Origin: Nitrososphaeraceae archaeon
GTDB taxonomy: Archaea; Thermoproteota; Nitrososphaeria; Nitrososphaerales; Nitrososphaeraceae
Length of the DNA stretch: 18,792 nt
Assembly: GCA_025936955.1 (NCBI GenBank)
Contig: JAICSL010000006.1
Location: 1 to 18,792, forward strand
Reading direction: 5' to 3'
Part shown: one piece after another, positions 1 through 6,707 of the stretch
How positions within the stretch are numbered: the stretch's first letter is position 1
How the letters are laid out: the number at the start of each line of letters is the position of its first letter
Notes under the pieces: generated by a model
The model's input: the letters and a program-made list of their open reading frames with translations, nothing else
The model's database searches: none
Told to the model about the DNA's origin: nothing
Translations under genes and position numbers: made by a program

Positions 1-994
1 ATGAACGTTCTATAACCTTTCCAATATAGGCATCCTCCAGAATGGGTTTACCGACTACTGTAGTTAGATAAATGGGCTGCTTTCTTTGCATCATTCCAGT
101 TATTGTAAATGTGGGAAAGGGTTCTGGAGGTGTATAATACCCAGTGTGATCACCGAATGGTCCTTCCGTACGCATATCACTAGGATCTACATATCCTTCA
201 AGAACAATTTCAGCGTTGGCAGGTACTTCTAGGTTAACTGTTTTACACTTTACAAGTTTAACTCCTTTTTTTCTTATAATTCCCGCAAATAAGAATTTGT
301 CAAGACCTTCAGGGACCGGCGCGATTGCACTAAAGATCGTAGCAGGATCAGCGCCTATAACTATAGCAACTTCAATTGGTTCCTTTCTCTCTTTCATTAT
401 TTCATAATGGTGCGCTCCTCTTTTGTGAATCTGCCAGTGCATTATTGCTTTATTCTCATCTAGAACTTGGATACGGTAGATTCCGATATTTCGGCTGTCA
501 GTTTCCGGATGTTTGGTAATCGTCAGCCCAAATGTTATGAATTTACCAGCATCATGAGGGAATGATTTTAGGATTGGTATCGAACGTAAATCCAGCTTAT
601 CTGTTTGAATGATCTCCATTACTGGTCCGTAGTCAACGTATTTTGGACCGTATTCGGAGATTTCTGATAGTTTTGGTAACATTTTGAGCTTCCCTAAGGT
701 ACTAGAAGGAAATTTCATTTTCGTTAAGCCAATTATGCGTTCTCCTAGCGAAGTAAAATCCTCTGTTTCAAGGGCAATTTGTAACCTTCGTATACTGCCA
801 AAAGCATTACCTAGTATTGGCATTGTTGACCCTTCTACATTTTCAAATAATAGAGCTGGTTGATCCCCCATATACATGCAGCGTCTCATTATTTCAGCTA
901 TCTCTAAATTGGGGCTCACACGTGTCTTTATTCTTTTTAATTGCGAAGATTTCTCCAGTGCTAGTAGGTATTCTCTAATATCTTCAAAAGGCAT
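1..994 (-). CDS. UbiD-family decarboxylase, 3' end cut by window edge
   Basis: Reading the minus strand from the ATG at 994 gives 331 residues without a stop, running off the left edge; UbiD proteins are usually 420-490 residues, so the C-terminal part is missing. The prenylated-FMN family signature is present: GIYR (171-174), MHWQIHKRG (185-193) and EGPFGDHTGYY (277-287). R174, E277 and D282 sit at the E-R-E/D catalytic positions. Family members are prFMN-dependent (de)carboxylases. In archaea one UbiD branch acts on trans-anhydromevalonate phosphate in the archaeal mevalonate pathway, which is a plausible role here because an isoprenoid-lipid archaeon needs that step; this is inference. A quinone-pathway UbiD is the alternative. 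An ATACATAT box lies about 30 bases before the ATG. No partner gene (UbiX, aconitase X) is in the window. Confidence 0.9.
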   Translation of the reverse strand, partial: MPFEDIREYLLALEKSSQLKRIKTRVSPNLEIAEIMRRCMYMGDQPALLFENVEGSTMPILGNAFGSIRRLQIALETEDFTSLGERIIGLTKMKFPSSTLGKLKMLPKLSEISEYGPKYVDYGPVMEIIQTDKLDLRSIPILKSFPHDAGKFITFGLTITKHPETDSRNIGIYRIQVLDENKAIMHWQIHKRGAHHYEIMKERKEPIEVAIVIGADPATIFSAIAPVPEGLDKFLFAGIIRKKGVKLVKCKTVNLEVPANAEIVLEGYVDPSDMRTEGPFGDHTGYYTPPEPFPTFTITGMMQRKQPIYLTTVVGKPILEDAYIGKVIERS

Positions 995-1466
995 CTAATA
1001 AATAACAAAGGTAGAGCAGATATGTATTCTCTTTGTTAAAAGAGTAACTCTTGTAATGAGCATAAACAGTGTTGAAAATAATAAAAAGTCTCTAATGATT
1101 AGATTATGTTTGTTAAATACGATTATCAGAGAATGCATTCATCGCCAAAAATGACATGAGAATTGGAACAGAAATTCAAAAAAATTACAAATGGAGATTA
1201 AAAGAAATAACTATTTTAGCACATGAATACATAGTTTTAGTTTTTTCTGGGAAATCAATTTCGACGTAGTTATATACTGAAATATTTATGTCTTATTAAT
1301 GTTGAACCTATATATGATATTATCTTAATCGTTTTTATATTGTCCGAAAGTAAGTATCTATTAGTTGTCTTCGAATGCAAAGAAGATTTATTATTTTGAC
1401 TATTTTTCTTCTAGCTTGAATTAATCAGTCACAAATATATGTGATACCTATGGCAAACGGACATGT
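995..1466. other. AT-rich spacer between ubiD-like gene and tRNA-Tyr
   Basis: No convincing gene is seen on either strand. The stretch holds a perfect 13-base palindrome (AAGAGT-A-ACTCTT, 1040-1052) about 46 bases before the ubiD-like ATG, and the tRNA-Tyr promoter near 1429-1444. A plus-strand reading from the ATG at 1057 gives only 32 residues with no promoter or RBS in front, and I do not call it. Confidence 0.6.
1429..1444 (+). promoter_or_regulatory. TATA-like box of tRNA-Tyr inside a dyad
   Basis: AATATA (1434-1439) is centred about 30 bases before the first base of the tRNA, the expected archaeal TATA distance. It is flanked by TCACA and TGTGA, forming a near-perfect 16-base inverted repeat. 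The promoter call rests on spacing and composition only. Confidence 0.5.
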
Positions 1467-1504
1467 CCCGCGGTAGCTCAGCCTGGTAGAGCTTTCGGCT
1501 GTAG

Positions 1505-1562
1505 TATGTCGGCTTATTAGCTGACCTCGTGAAGCAGCCTATCGGGCAAACAGGTTGCAGTA
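1505..1562 (+). other. tRNA-Tyr intron 1 (position 37/38)
   Basis: The 58-base insert follows G37 at 1504. A bulge-helix-bulge-like site can be drawn: central helix CTGT (1499-1502) with GCAG (1557-1560), bulges AGT (1503-1505) and TAA (1561-1563), each cut after its second base, and the anticodon stem as outer helix. The inner helix is weak. Inside the intron GTCGGC and GCTGAC form a 6-bp hairpin. This is the canonical archaeal intron position. Confidence 0.88.
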
Positions 1563-1584
1563 ACCGAAGAGTCGCAGGCTCAAA

Positions 1585-1613
1585 CAAGATTGGCCAAACC
1601 AATTTGGGGTAAA
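1585..1613 (+). other. probable tRNA-Tyr intron 2 in the T loop
   Basis: The T loop is 29 bases too long. Placing the intron at 59/60 leaves CTCAAAT as the mature loop; the exact cut may be off by one or two bases. ATTGG (1589-1593) and CCAAT (1599-1603) form the inner hairpin, extended by CAA/TTG past a bulged G1588. Candidate central helices are GCTC with GGGT (1578-1581/1607-1610) or CTCA with TGGG (1579-1582/1605-1608), so the splice motif is relaxed rather than canonical. Non-canonical T-loop introns are best known from Thermoproteales. Confidence 0.75.
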
Positions 1614-1641
1614 TCCTGCCCGCGGGATACATCACATCACT

Positions 1642-1668
1642 CGTCAAAAGAAATTGCTTCTTTTGGTG
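1642..1668 (+). terminator. stem-loop after tRNA-Tyr, possible terminator
   Basis: CAAAAGAA (1645-1652) pairs perfectly with TTCTTTTG (1658-1665) around the loop ATTGC; three more pairs including two wobbles extend the stem outward. T-rich sequence follows. Archaeal termination depends mainly on T tracts, so the hairpin's role is uncertain. Confidence 0.4.
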
Positions 1669-1912
1669 TTTATTGAAAAGAAATTTTTGTTACATTTGGA
1701 GAACGAAAATCACCGATTTATAATATTTGCTGTTTTTTGTAATTTATAATAGGGTCAGTGTTTGAAGCTCCTGCTACTTTGCAGTTGACATGCACTTACT
1801 TATTATTCTTAATGCACAATTCATATACGCAGTATTTTTTATCCTGATAAATGGCACTACGTGGACAGAATCGATGAAATATAAATTTTTTAATTTAATT
1901 ACGTATTTGGAA

Positions 1913-1920
1913 TATATTTA
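1913..1920 (+). promoter_or_regulatory. TATA-like box of the aldehyde dehydrogenase gene
   Basis: TATATTTA lies 25-32 bases before the ATG at 1945, which would put transcription start at or next to the start codon and give a leaderless mRNA. No Shine-Dalgarno sequence is seen. Confidence 0.5.
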
Positions 1921-1944
1921 TTATGTGTAACTTGTAATTATCCT

Positions 1945-3339
1945 ATGTCTAAGAAGATTGAGACAATTAATCCTGCGACTGGAAAAATTATCGCAAGTTA
2001 CAATAACATCTCTGTGGAAGAAATCAATAGCCGGGTAAAAAGTGCGAGGAATGCTTTTGAGAAATGGAAAAATGTAGATATCTCTGAACGCACTGTTTTT
2101 ATAAGAAATTTAGGCAGAATAATGAGAAAAAATAAAGACGAATATGCAGCCTTGATTACAGAAGAAATGGGAAAACCAATAAGACAATCATTGGCTGAAA
2201 TCGAGAAGTGTGCCTGGGTTTGTGATTACTATGCTGACCATGCAGAATCTTTTCTGAGGGATGAATTGATTCCAACAGAATTTAGAAAGAGCTTTGTCTC
2301 TTTCGAGCCTCTTGGTATTGTTGCGGGTATTATGCCATGGAATTTTCCCTTTTGGCAGGTAATGAGGTATGCCATTCCTGCAATAACTGCTGGTAATGTG
2401 GGGATTTTGAAACATTCTAGTGTATGTTTAGGATGCGCTTTAAAAATTGAAGACGCTTTTAAACAGGCAAGTTTTCCAGATAATATTTTTCAATCCATAA
2501 TTGGAGATTATACAGCTGGAGAAGCTTTAATACAATCAGATATTGATGCAATATCCGTTACGGGAAGCGTTAATACTGGTAGAAGGGTAGCTGAACTAGC
2601 ATCTAAAGATTTGAAAAAGTTTGTCCTAGAGTTAGGTGGAAGCGACCCGTTTGTGATTCTTGAAGACGCTGATCTAAATCAGACTGCCTATATGGCAACT
2701 CAATCCAGACTTCTCAATAATGGACAAAGCTGCATTGCTGCAAAAAGATTCATAGTGGTAAAAGATATTGTAGAGAAATTTACGAAATTATTCGTAGAAA
2801 ATATAGAAGCGGAAGTTACGGGAGACCCAATGAATCCAAAAACCACTGTTGGTCCCTTAGTTAGAGAAAGTCAAAGGCAAATATTAGCCAGACAGGTTGA
2901 TGATGCAAAATCAAAAGGCGGTCATATACTAACTGGCGGAAATGCAATAAACAGAGAGGGATACTTTTATGAGCCAACACTAGTCTCGAACGTAAGTCAT
3001 CAAATGCAGATTGTAAAGGAAGAGGTATTTGGACCCGCTGGACCAATTATAGTTGTTAATAACGAAGAAGAGGCTATTATAGAAGCAAATAATTCGGAAT
3101 TTGGGCTCGGTGCAAGCATTTGGACGAACAATATTGAACGCGGCATACGTCTGGCAAGGCGTATCCAAAGCGGCATTGTATCAGTAAATGAAATGGTGAA
3201 GTCAGATCCTAGACTTCCATTTGGAGGTATAAAACATTCAGGTATCGGAAGAGAGCTATCAGAATTTGGCATTCGGGAATTTGTTAATACAAAGTCAATA
3301 GTGGTAAAAGATATTACAAGTAAACTACTTGTAGAGTAA
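1945..3339 (+). CDS. succinate-semialdehyde dehydrogenase (YneI/Sad-type aldehyde dehydrogenase)
   Basis: A 464-residue NAD(P)-dependent aldehyde dehydrogenase, complete for the compact YneI/Sad branch. Family landmarks: MPWNFPFWQV (130-139) with N133, LKHSS (155-159) with K156, GS motif at 207-208, LELGGSDPF (228-236) with general base E229, NGQSC (259-263) with nucleophile C263, EEVFGP (359-364), and PFGGIKHSG (425-433). The LKH and GGSDPF variants match Sad rather than GabD. It oxidises succinate semialdehyde to succinate in characterised relatives. In ammonia-oxidising archaea succinate semialdehyde is an intermediate of the 3-hydroxypropionate/4-hydroxybutyrate cycle, so this enzyme could drain or balance that pool; that link is inference. 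The gene stands alone with its own TATA-like box. Another short-chain aldehyde substrate is possible. Confidence 0.88.
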   Translation: MSKKIETINPATGKIIASYNNISVEEINSRVKSARNAFEKWKNVDISERTVFIRNLGRIMRKNKDEYAALITEEMGKPIRQSLAEIEKCAWVCDYYADHAESFLRDELIPTEFRKSFVSFEPLGIVAGIMPWNFPFWQVMRYAIPAITAGNVGILKHSSVCLGCALKIEDAFKQASFPDNIFQSIIGDYTAGEALIQSDIDAISVTGSVNTGRRVAELASKDLKKFVLELGGSDPFVILEDADLNQTAYMATQSRLLNNGQSCIAAKRFIVVKDIVEKFTKLFVENIEAEVTGDPMNPKTTVGPLVRESQRQILARQVDDAKSKGGHILTGGNAINREGYFYEPTLVSNVSHQMQIVKEEVFGPAGPIIVVNNEEEAIIEANNSEFGLGASIWTNNIERGIRLARRIQSGIVSVNEMVKSDPRLPFGGIKHSGIGRELSEFGIREFVNTKSIVVKDITSKLLVE

Positions 3340-3520
3340 AAATAATGACGTCACCCACATTTTCCTCTATCAGTGAATTAATACTAAATTTGAAAACTTA
3401 ACTAATTCGTACTTATTAGAGGATGGCCATAGGGTTTCAAGAATGTATATAGCTGTCATTTTAAGTCTGTTACTGCATTAATGAGAACAAAGATTAATCA
3501 TTTATTTATTTGATCAAATT

Positions 3521-3979
3521 ATGGCTTATATATTGAGTGAAAAAAATGACCAAAGAAAAATTCAAGAAAAAAGGATTGCATTCAATGAAGACGAAATTGT
3601 ATTATCTGAAAAATGGCTAGTAGCTTTTAAATCCAATTCAAGAAGATATCCTGAGGGATATATATTTATAAGACAATTTTATGCCCCTGGATTCTTTGAG
3701 GCGTATGATAAATCTCTGACTTATGCTGAGAAATTAAAACTTTCTATATTATGGTTGAAAGAAAAACGAAGATGTGGCTCTGATTACAGTAATCGCAATC
3801 ATCCGCTCTTGGAATCATTTTGTACATATTGTAATGGAAAATTCAATGATGTTGATCCAGTTCCATGTTTGAGTGTAGACTGTGGATCAAATTTTTGCTC
3901 GAAACAGTGCATGATGGATCATAACAAGATGCGGCATAAGATTAAAAAAGAGAAAGATTGGTCTTCTAATCTAACATGA
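3521..3979 (+). CDS. small protein with C-terminal MYND/HIT-like zinc finger
   Basis: A 152-residue protein. Residues 1-95 are charged and unassigned. Residues 101-139 carry a Cys/His array: CxxC (C101, C104), C116, C121, C126, C130, H134 and H139, in the order C-x2-C-x11-C-x4-C-x4-C-x3-C-x3-H-x4-H, with FCSKQC followed by a basic helix. That spacing and the CSKQC segment resemble the cross-brace MYND and HIT zinc fingers, which usually mediate protein-protein contacts in eukaryotes. No enzymatic domain is visible. TTTATTTATT lies 11-20 bases before the ATG, rather close for a leaderless TATA box. Real gene: likely, given the organised metal ligands. Function: unknown. Confidence 0.8.
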   Translation: MAYILSEKNDQRKIQEKRIAFNEDEIVLSEKWLVAFKSNSRRYPEGYIFIRQFYAPGFFEAYDKSLTYAEKLKLSILWLKEKRRCGSDYSNRNHPLLESFCTYCNGKFNDVDPVPCLSVDCGSNFCSKQCMMDHNKMRHKIKKEKDWSSNLT

Positions 3980-4354
3980 TTTTACATTCGTATGTCAAAA
4001 AAAGACGTTATATACTGTCATATCTAGAAGTTGATTTACTTAACGATCTCGTAACATGATTTGTTATGTTGTATTCGTCTTTTATTTCTATTTATATCAA
4101 AGAGAGTTAGTCACTACCTATACAGTTCAGTTACTAGTAACGATTTCATTTAAGGCCAATATTACTCGTGAGAACTTCTCTCTGTCTTTCTTTTCCATGT
4201 TATGAAGAACAATTAGTAATTCTAGTTTGATGTTATTTATCCTTTTTTACAAAGCAGATGTAATTTAGTACATTTATTTTCTTCCTCTACTTATCGTAGA
4301 CAAGAAAGCATAATATATTTTCAATTACTGGTTAATTAAAATACTAGTCCTTAT
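3980..4354. other. spacer between convergent genes
   Basis: This is the tail-to-tail spacer between the zinc-finger gene and the methyltransferase gene. No gene is called. A minus-strand reading at 4127-4198 (ATG start, 23 residues) continues upstream in frame without an accepted start and looks amphipathic; it could be a relic or chance. Confidence 0.5.
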
Positions 4355-4975
4355 TTATATTGTCCATTGTTTTTTTACTACTCTAAAGATCAAAGTAGCG
4401 ATTCGGATTCTCTCTGGATCACTTCTAAAATAGTCTAGATACGTTGTTGAATATTCGCTAGGAGCACCTTCTTCTTTACTTATGACCTCGAATCCTATAG
4501 ATTGGAAGATCATCGAAAGTCGATTGACCCATTTTTCATATGCGATATCTGTTACTGGCTGCAACAAATGATGAGTAATTTCTGTAATAAGCTGAAATGA
4601 GCCCGAACCTTTTAATTTTAAACCAACGATACTGTAGAATGATTTCCATATTTGATATCTATCATAATCTATAAAATCAGGAGAAGGTAATACAGCAATA
4701 ACCCGATCAAGTGAATTATTGGGGAATCTTGGAAGAATGTCTTCAAAAGCACCGCTAATTATTCTAACATTTTTATGACTAATATGCAACTTGGCATCTT
4801 CACATTTTTTCTCATCCTTCTCAATTCCAATGTATAGAGATTCGGAATCATCATTCTTTGCCAATTCCTCCAAAAGGCGTCCATCCCCAGAACCCAATTC
4901 CACAATAATTTTGGATGACTCAGCATTAACTAAATAATTAATGTTAAAATCCATATCATAAAATTTTAAATCCAC
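4355..4975 (-). CDS. class I SAM-dependent methyltransferase
   Basis: A 206-residue protein with a Rossmann-fold methyltransferase core. Motif I is IVELGSGDGR (24-33), the acidic post-I strand GIEKDE is at 50-55, and motif IV is DRVIAVLPSPD (90-100). The short N-terminus before motif I and the LPSPD motif IV recall TrmB-like tRNA or small-molecule methyltransferases, but the TrmB PDPW signature is missing, so I do not assign a substrate. It lies 17 bases downstream of the MIP18-PqqD fusion gene and is probably co-transcribed with it. The ATG at 4975 gives a natural N-terminus. Confidence 0.82.
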   Translation of the reverse strand: MDLKFYDMDFNINYLVNAESSKIIVELGSGDGRLLEELAKNDDSESLYIGIEKDEKKCEDAKLHISHKNVRIISGAFEDILPRFPNNSLDRVIAVLPSPDFIDYDRYQIWKSFYSIVGLKLKGSGSFQLITEITHHLLQPVTDIAYEKWVNRLSMIFQSIGFEVISKEEGAPSEYSTTYLDYFRSDPERIRIATLIFRVVKKQWTI

Positions 4976-4992
4976 AAATTATTATCTTATTC

Positions 4993-5595
4993 CTAATCAG
5001 GCTTGAGGAGTTCTGCTTCAAATAGTTGCTGGATTAATTGCACCACTTCCTGTTCGATCTGTTGTCTAGGCATTCCCAGTTTTGCAGAAAATTGGTCAGC
5101 TAATTCATTAACTGTCTTTGTTCCATCGCATGTTTTCCAGAAATTCACTATTGCATCATTAACCATAAATCCGCGATGTTTTTCATTCATAATAATCAAT
5201 GAACCATCATCTTGCTTTGAAAACTCTCCTATTTTCATAGGTTTGTATTTTTCATAATCTATCTGAAATCGAAGTTTTGGTTTGCCAAATCCCATTTTTT
5301 CTCGGACTGTTGGTTCCATTTTATCGATGCTCCATGGTGGATTCCAAACAATTTCTACATTAACATTGCCAATACCATTAATCTTGCTTACATATCTTTT
5401 TACATCACTTACAAGAGTGTCGTGTAGTGGACATCCTCGTGTAGTCATAGTCATTTTGATATCTACATTGTCTTTAGGATTAATCTTGACATCATAAATC
5501 AGACCTAAGTCTACTACATTTACAGGAATCTCTGGATCCATGCATTTCCTCAATGCTGAATAGACTTGTTCTGAAGTAACATTTCCAGTGGACAT
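4993..5595 (-). CDS. MIP18/SufT-like (DUF59) domain fused to a PqqD-like domain
   Basis: The N-terminal domain (about 8-95) is MIP18/DUF59, the family of SufT, PaaD and eukaryotic Cia2, which acts in maturation of Fe-S proteins. It has DPEIPVNVVDLGLIYDV, the TTRGCPLHD loop with conserved C58, and VWNPPWS. After a linker (96-125) a C-terminal part (about 126-203) matches the PqqD pattern: G-x-L-I-I-M-N, a later N before a W, DGTKTVNELADQF, then two helices. Residue numbers count from a TTG at 5604. I prefer the ATG at 5595 (residue 4) because GAGG lies four bases before it; this gives 200 residues. PqqD-like domains bind peptides in RiPP pathways, but no radical-SAM or precursor gene is near. 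Possible own promoter: AT-rich box in the 56-base gap behind mtnA. Confidence 0.85.
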   Translation of the reverse strand: MSTGNVTSEQVYSALRKCMDPEIPVNVVDLGLIYDVKINPKDNVDIKMTMTTRGCPLHDTLVSDVKRYVSKINGIGNVNVEIVWNPPWSIDKMEPTVREKMGFGKPKLRFQIDYEKYKPMKIGEFSKQDDGSLIIMNEKHRGFMVNDAIVNFWKTCDGTKTVNELADQFSAKLGMPRQQIEQEVVQLIQQLFEAELLKPD

Positions 5596-5651
5596 TTGCC
5601 TCAAACAAAAAGCGCAGTTAGACGTTAAATACTTTTATTTATGTAGATATG

Positions 5652-6707
5652 TTATCTATTGAGATTAATTTCAAAAGGGGGTTTTAAGATGCCTTTTTCG
5701 GTAATAATACCAGCAATTAATTCAGGGGGAGTTATGTCAAACGCTGGGTTGAAGATTTTGATACCTTTTGGAACAATCCGCTTTCTTCCAATTCTTATTA
5801 CCTCTTCTGCTGGACGTTCCTCAATTATGACATTTTTCTGACTATTTTCAAAATCAAAAGTAGAAAGTGGGGCGGCAACATAGAACGGAATATTGTAAAG
5901 GTTTGCCATGATGGCAACTTGATAAGTTCCGATTTTGTTGAAAACATGACCCGTTCGCAAAACTCTATCTGCTCCTACTATTACATATCTTATTTTTCGA
6001 CTAGACATTGTATATGCAACAGCGGTATCTGGGATCAAACTCACATCAATACCATCATGTTGTAACTCAAACGCTGTCAATCTTGAACCTTGCATTACAG
6101 GTCGAGTTTCTGTAGCTATGACCCTAATATGTTTGCCAGATTCCTCCGCAGCTCTTATTACTCCGAGAGCTGTTCCATATGTTACTGTTGCTAATGAACC
6201 CGCATTGCAATGTGTCATAATTACATCGCCATCTTTCAAAATTTTCGCACCAGTAGCTCCTAATCTTCTATTGGTTTGAATATCCTCATCTGCCATTTTA
6301 AGAGCTTCATTAAGAACAGCTTTTTTTACCTCATCAATACTCTTGCTTTCCTTAGATGTTTTCATTATCCGTTGTAATGCCCAAACTAAATTGATAGCCG
6401 TAGGACGCGAAGACTGTAAGACCTTGAAAGCTATATCAAGCTCATTTCTTAACTCATTGACACTTTTTGCTGAGCTATGAACGGCAGTAAGAGCAAGACC
6501 AAATCCTGCTGCAACCCCGATAGCAGGAGCGCCTCTTATCACCATTTTTTTTATTGCATTCGCAACTTCATTATGATCTAGGCATCTAATGTATGAAAGC
6601 CTATTTGGTAATTTGGTTTGATCGATCATCATTACATAATCATCTTTCCAAAAAACGGTCACTAAAGGATCAAATCTCTTTTCTTTCTTACTTTTAGCAT
6701 CGATCAT
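5652..6707 (-). CDS. mtnA: S-methyl-5-thioribose-1-phosphate isomerase
   Basis: A 351-residue protein of full MtnA length. MtnA converts methylthioribose-1-phosphate to methylthioribulose-1-phosphate in methionine salvage from methylthioadenosine. Signatures: RGAPAIGVAA (58-67), SSRPTAINLVWAL (99-111), THCNAG (165-170) with active-site C167, ETRPVMQGSRLT (200-211), VGADRV (244-249) with active-site D247, NKIGTYQ (257-263) and FYVAAP (275-280). Archaeal relatives of the same fold include ribose-1,5-bisphosphate isomerase and eIF2B subunits; the C/D pair and the ETRP-QGxRLT block favour MtnA. The related aldo-type salvage genes are not in the window. It is the first gene of a three-gene minus-strand cluster. 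The ATG at 6707 follows an AT-rich leader without a Shine-Dalgarno sequence. Confidence 0.92.
   Translation of the reverse strand: MIDAKSKKEKRFDPLVTVFWKDDYVMMIDQTKLPNRLSYIRCLDHNEVANAIKKMVIRGAPAIGVAAGFGLALTAVHSSAKSVNELRNELDIAFKVLQSSRPTAINLVWALQRIMKTSKESKSIDEVKKAVLNEALKMADEDIQTNRRLGATGAKILKDGDVIMTHCNAGSLATVTYGTALGVIRAAEESGKHIRVIATETRPVMQGSRLTAFELQHDGIDVSLIPDTAVAYTMSSRKIRYVIVGADRVLRTGHVFNKIGTYQVAIMANLYNIPFYVAAPLSTFDFENSQKNVIIEERPAEEVIRIGRKRIVPKGIKIFNPAFDITPPELIAGIITEKGILKPPFEINLNR

Larger units (their letters stand above)
1467..1627 (+). tRNA. tRNA-Tyr (GTA) with two introns
   Basis: Acceptor stem CCCGCGG (1467-1473) pairs with CCGCGGG (1620-1626), with discriminator A1627 and the C1-G72 pair typical of archaeal tRNA-Tyr. 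The D stem is GCTC/GAGC. Anticodon stem TTCGG (1494-1498) pairs with CCGAA (1564-1568); anticodon GTA is at 1501-1503. Variable loop is GAGTC. T stem GCAGG (1574-1578) pairs with CCTGC (1615-1619). The anticodon loop holds a 58-base insert at the usual 37/38 site and the T loop is 36 bases instead of 7, implying a second 29-base insert. Removing both leaves a standard 74-base tRNA. Position 54 is C rather than the usual U. Genomic CCA is absent. Confidence 0.93.
1628..1944. other. spacer between tRNA-Tyr and ALDH gene
   Basis: No coding region is seen. The left end holds a stem-loop behind the tRNA (1642-1668) and the right end a TATA-like box in front of the dehydrogenase (1913-1920). The rest is featureless AT-rich sequence. 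Confidence 0.6.

Noticed and set aside
216..407. 63-residue plus-strand frame
   Set aside because: It lies wholly inside the minus-strand UbiD-like gene, which has clear family motifs.
1057..1155. 32-residue plus-strand frame in the spacer before tRNA-Tyr
   Set aside because: No promoter, RBS or protein-like pattern; short enough to be chance.
1429..1647. 72-residue minus-strand frame across tRNA-Tyr
   Set aside because: It is antisense to a well supported tRNA gene.
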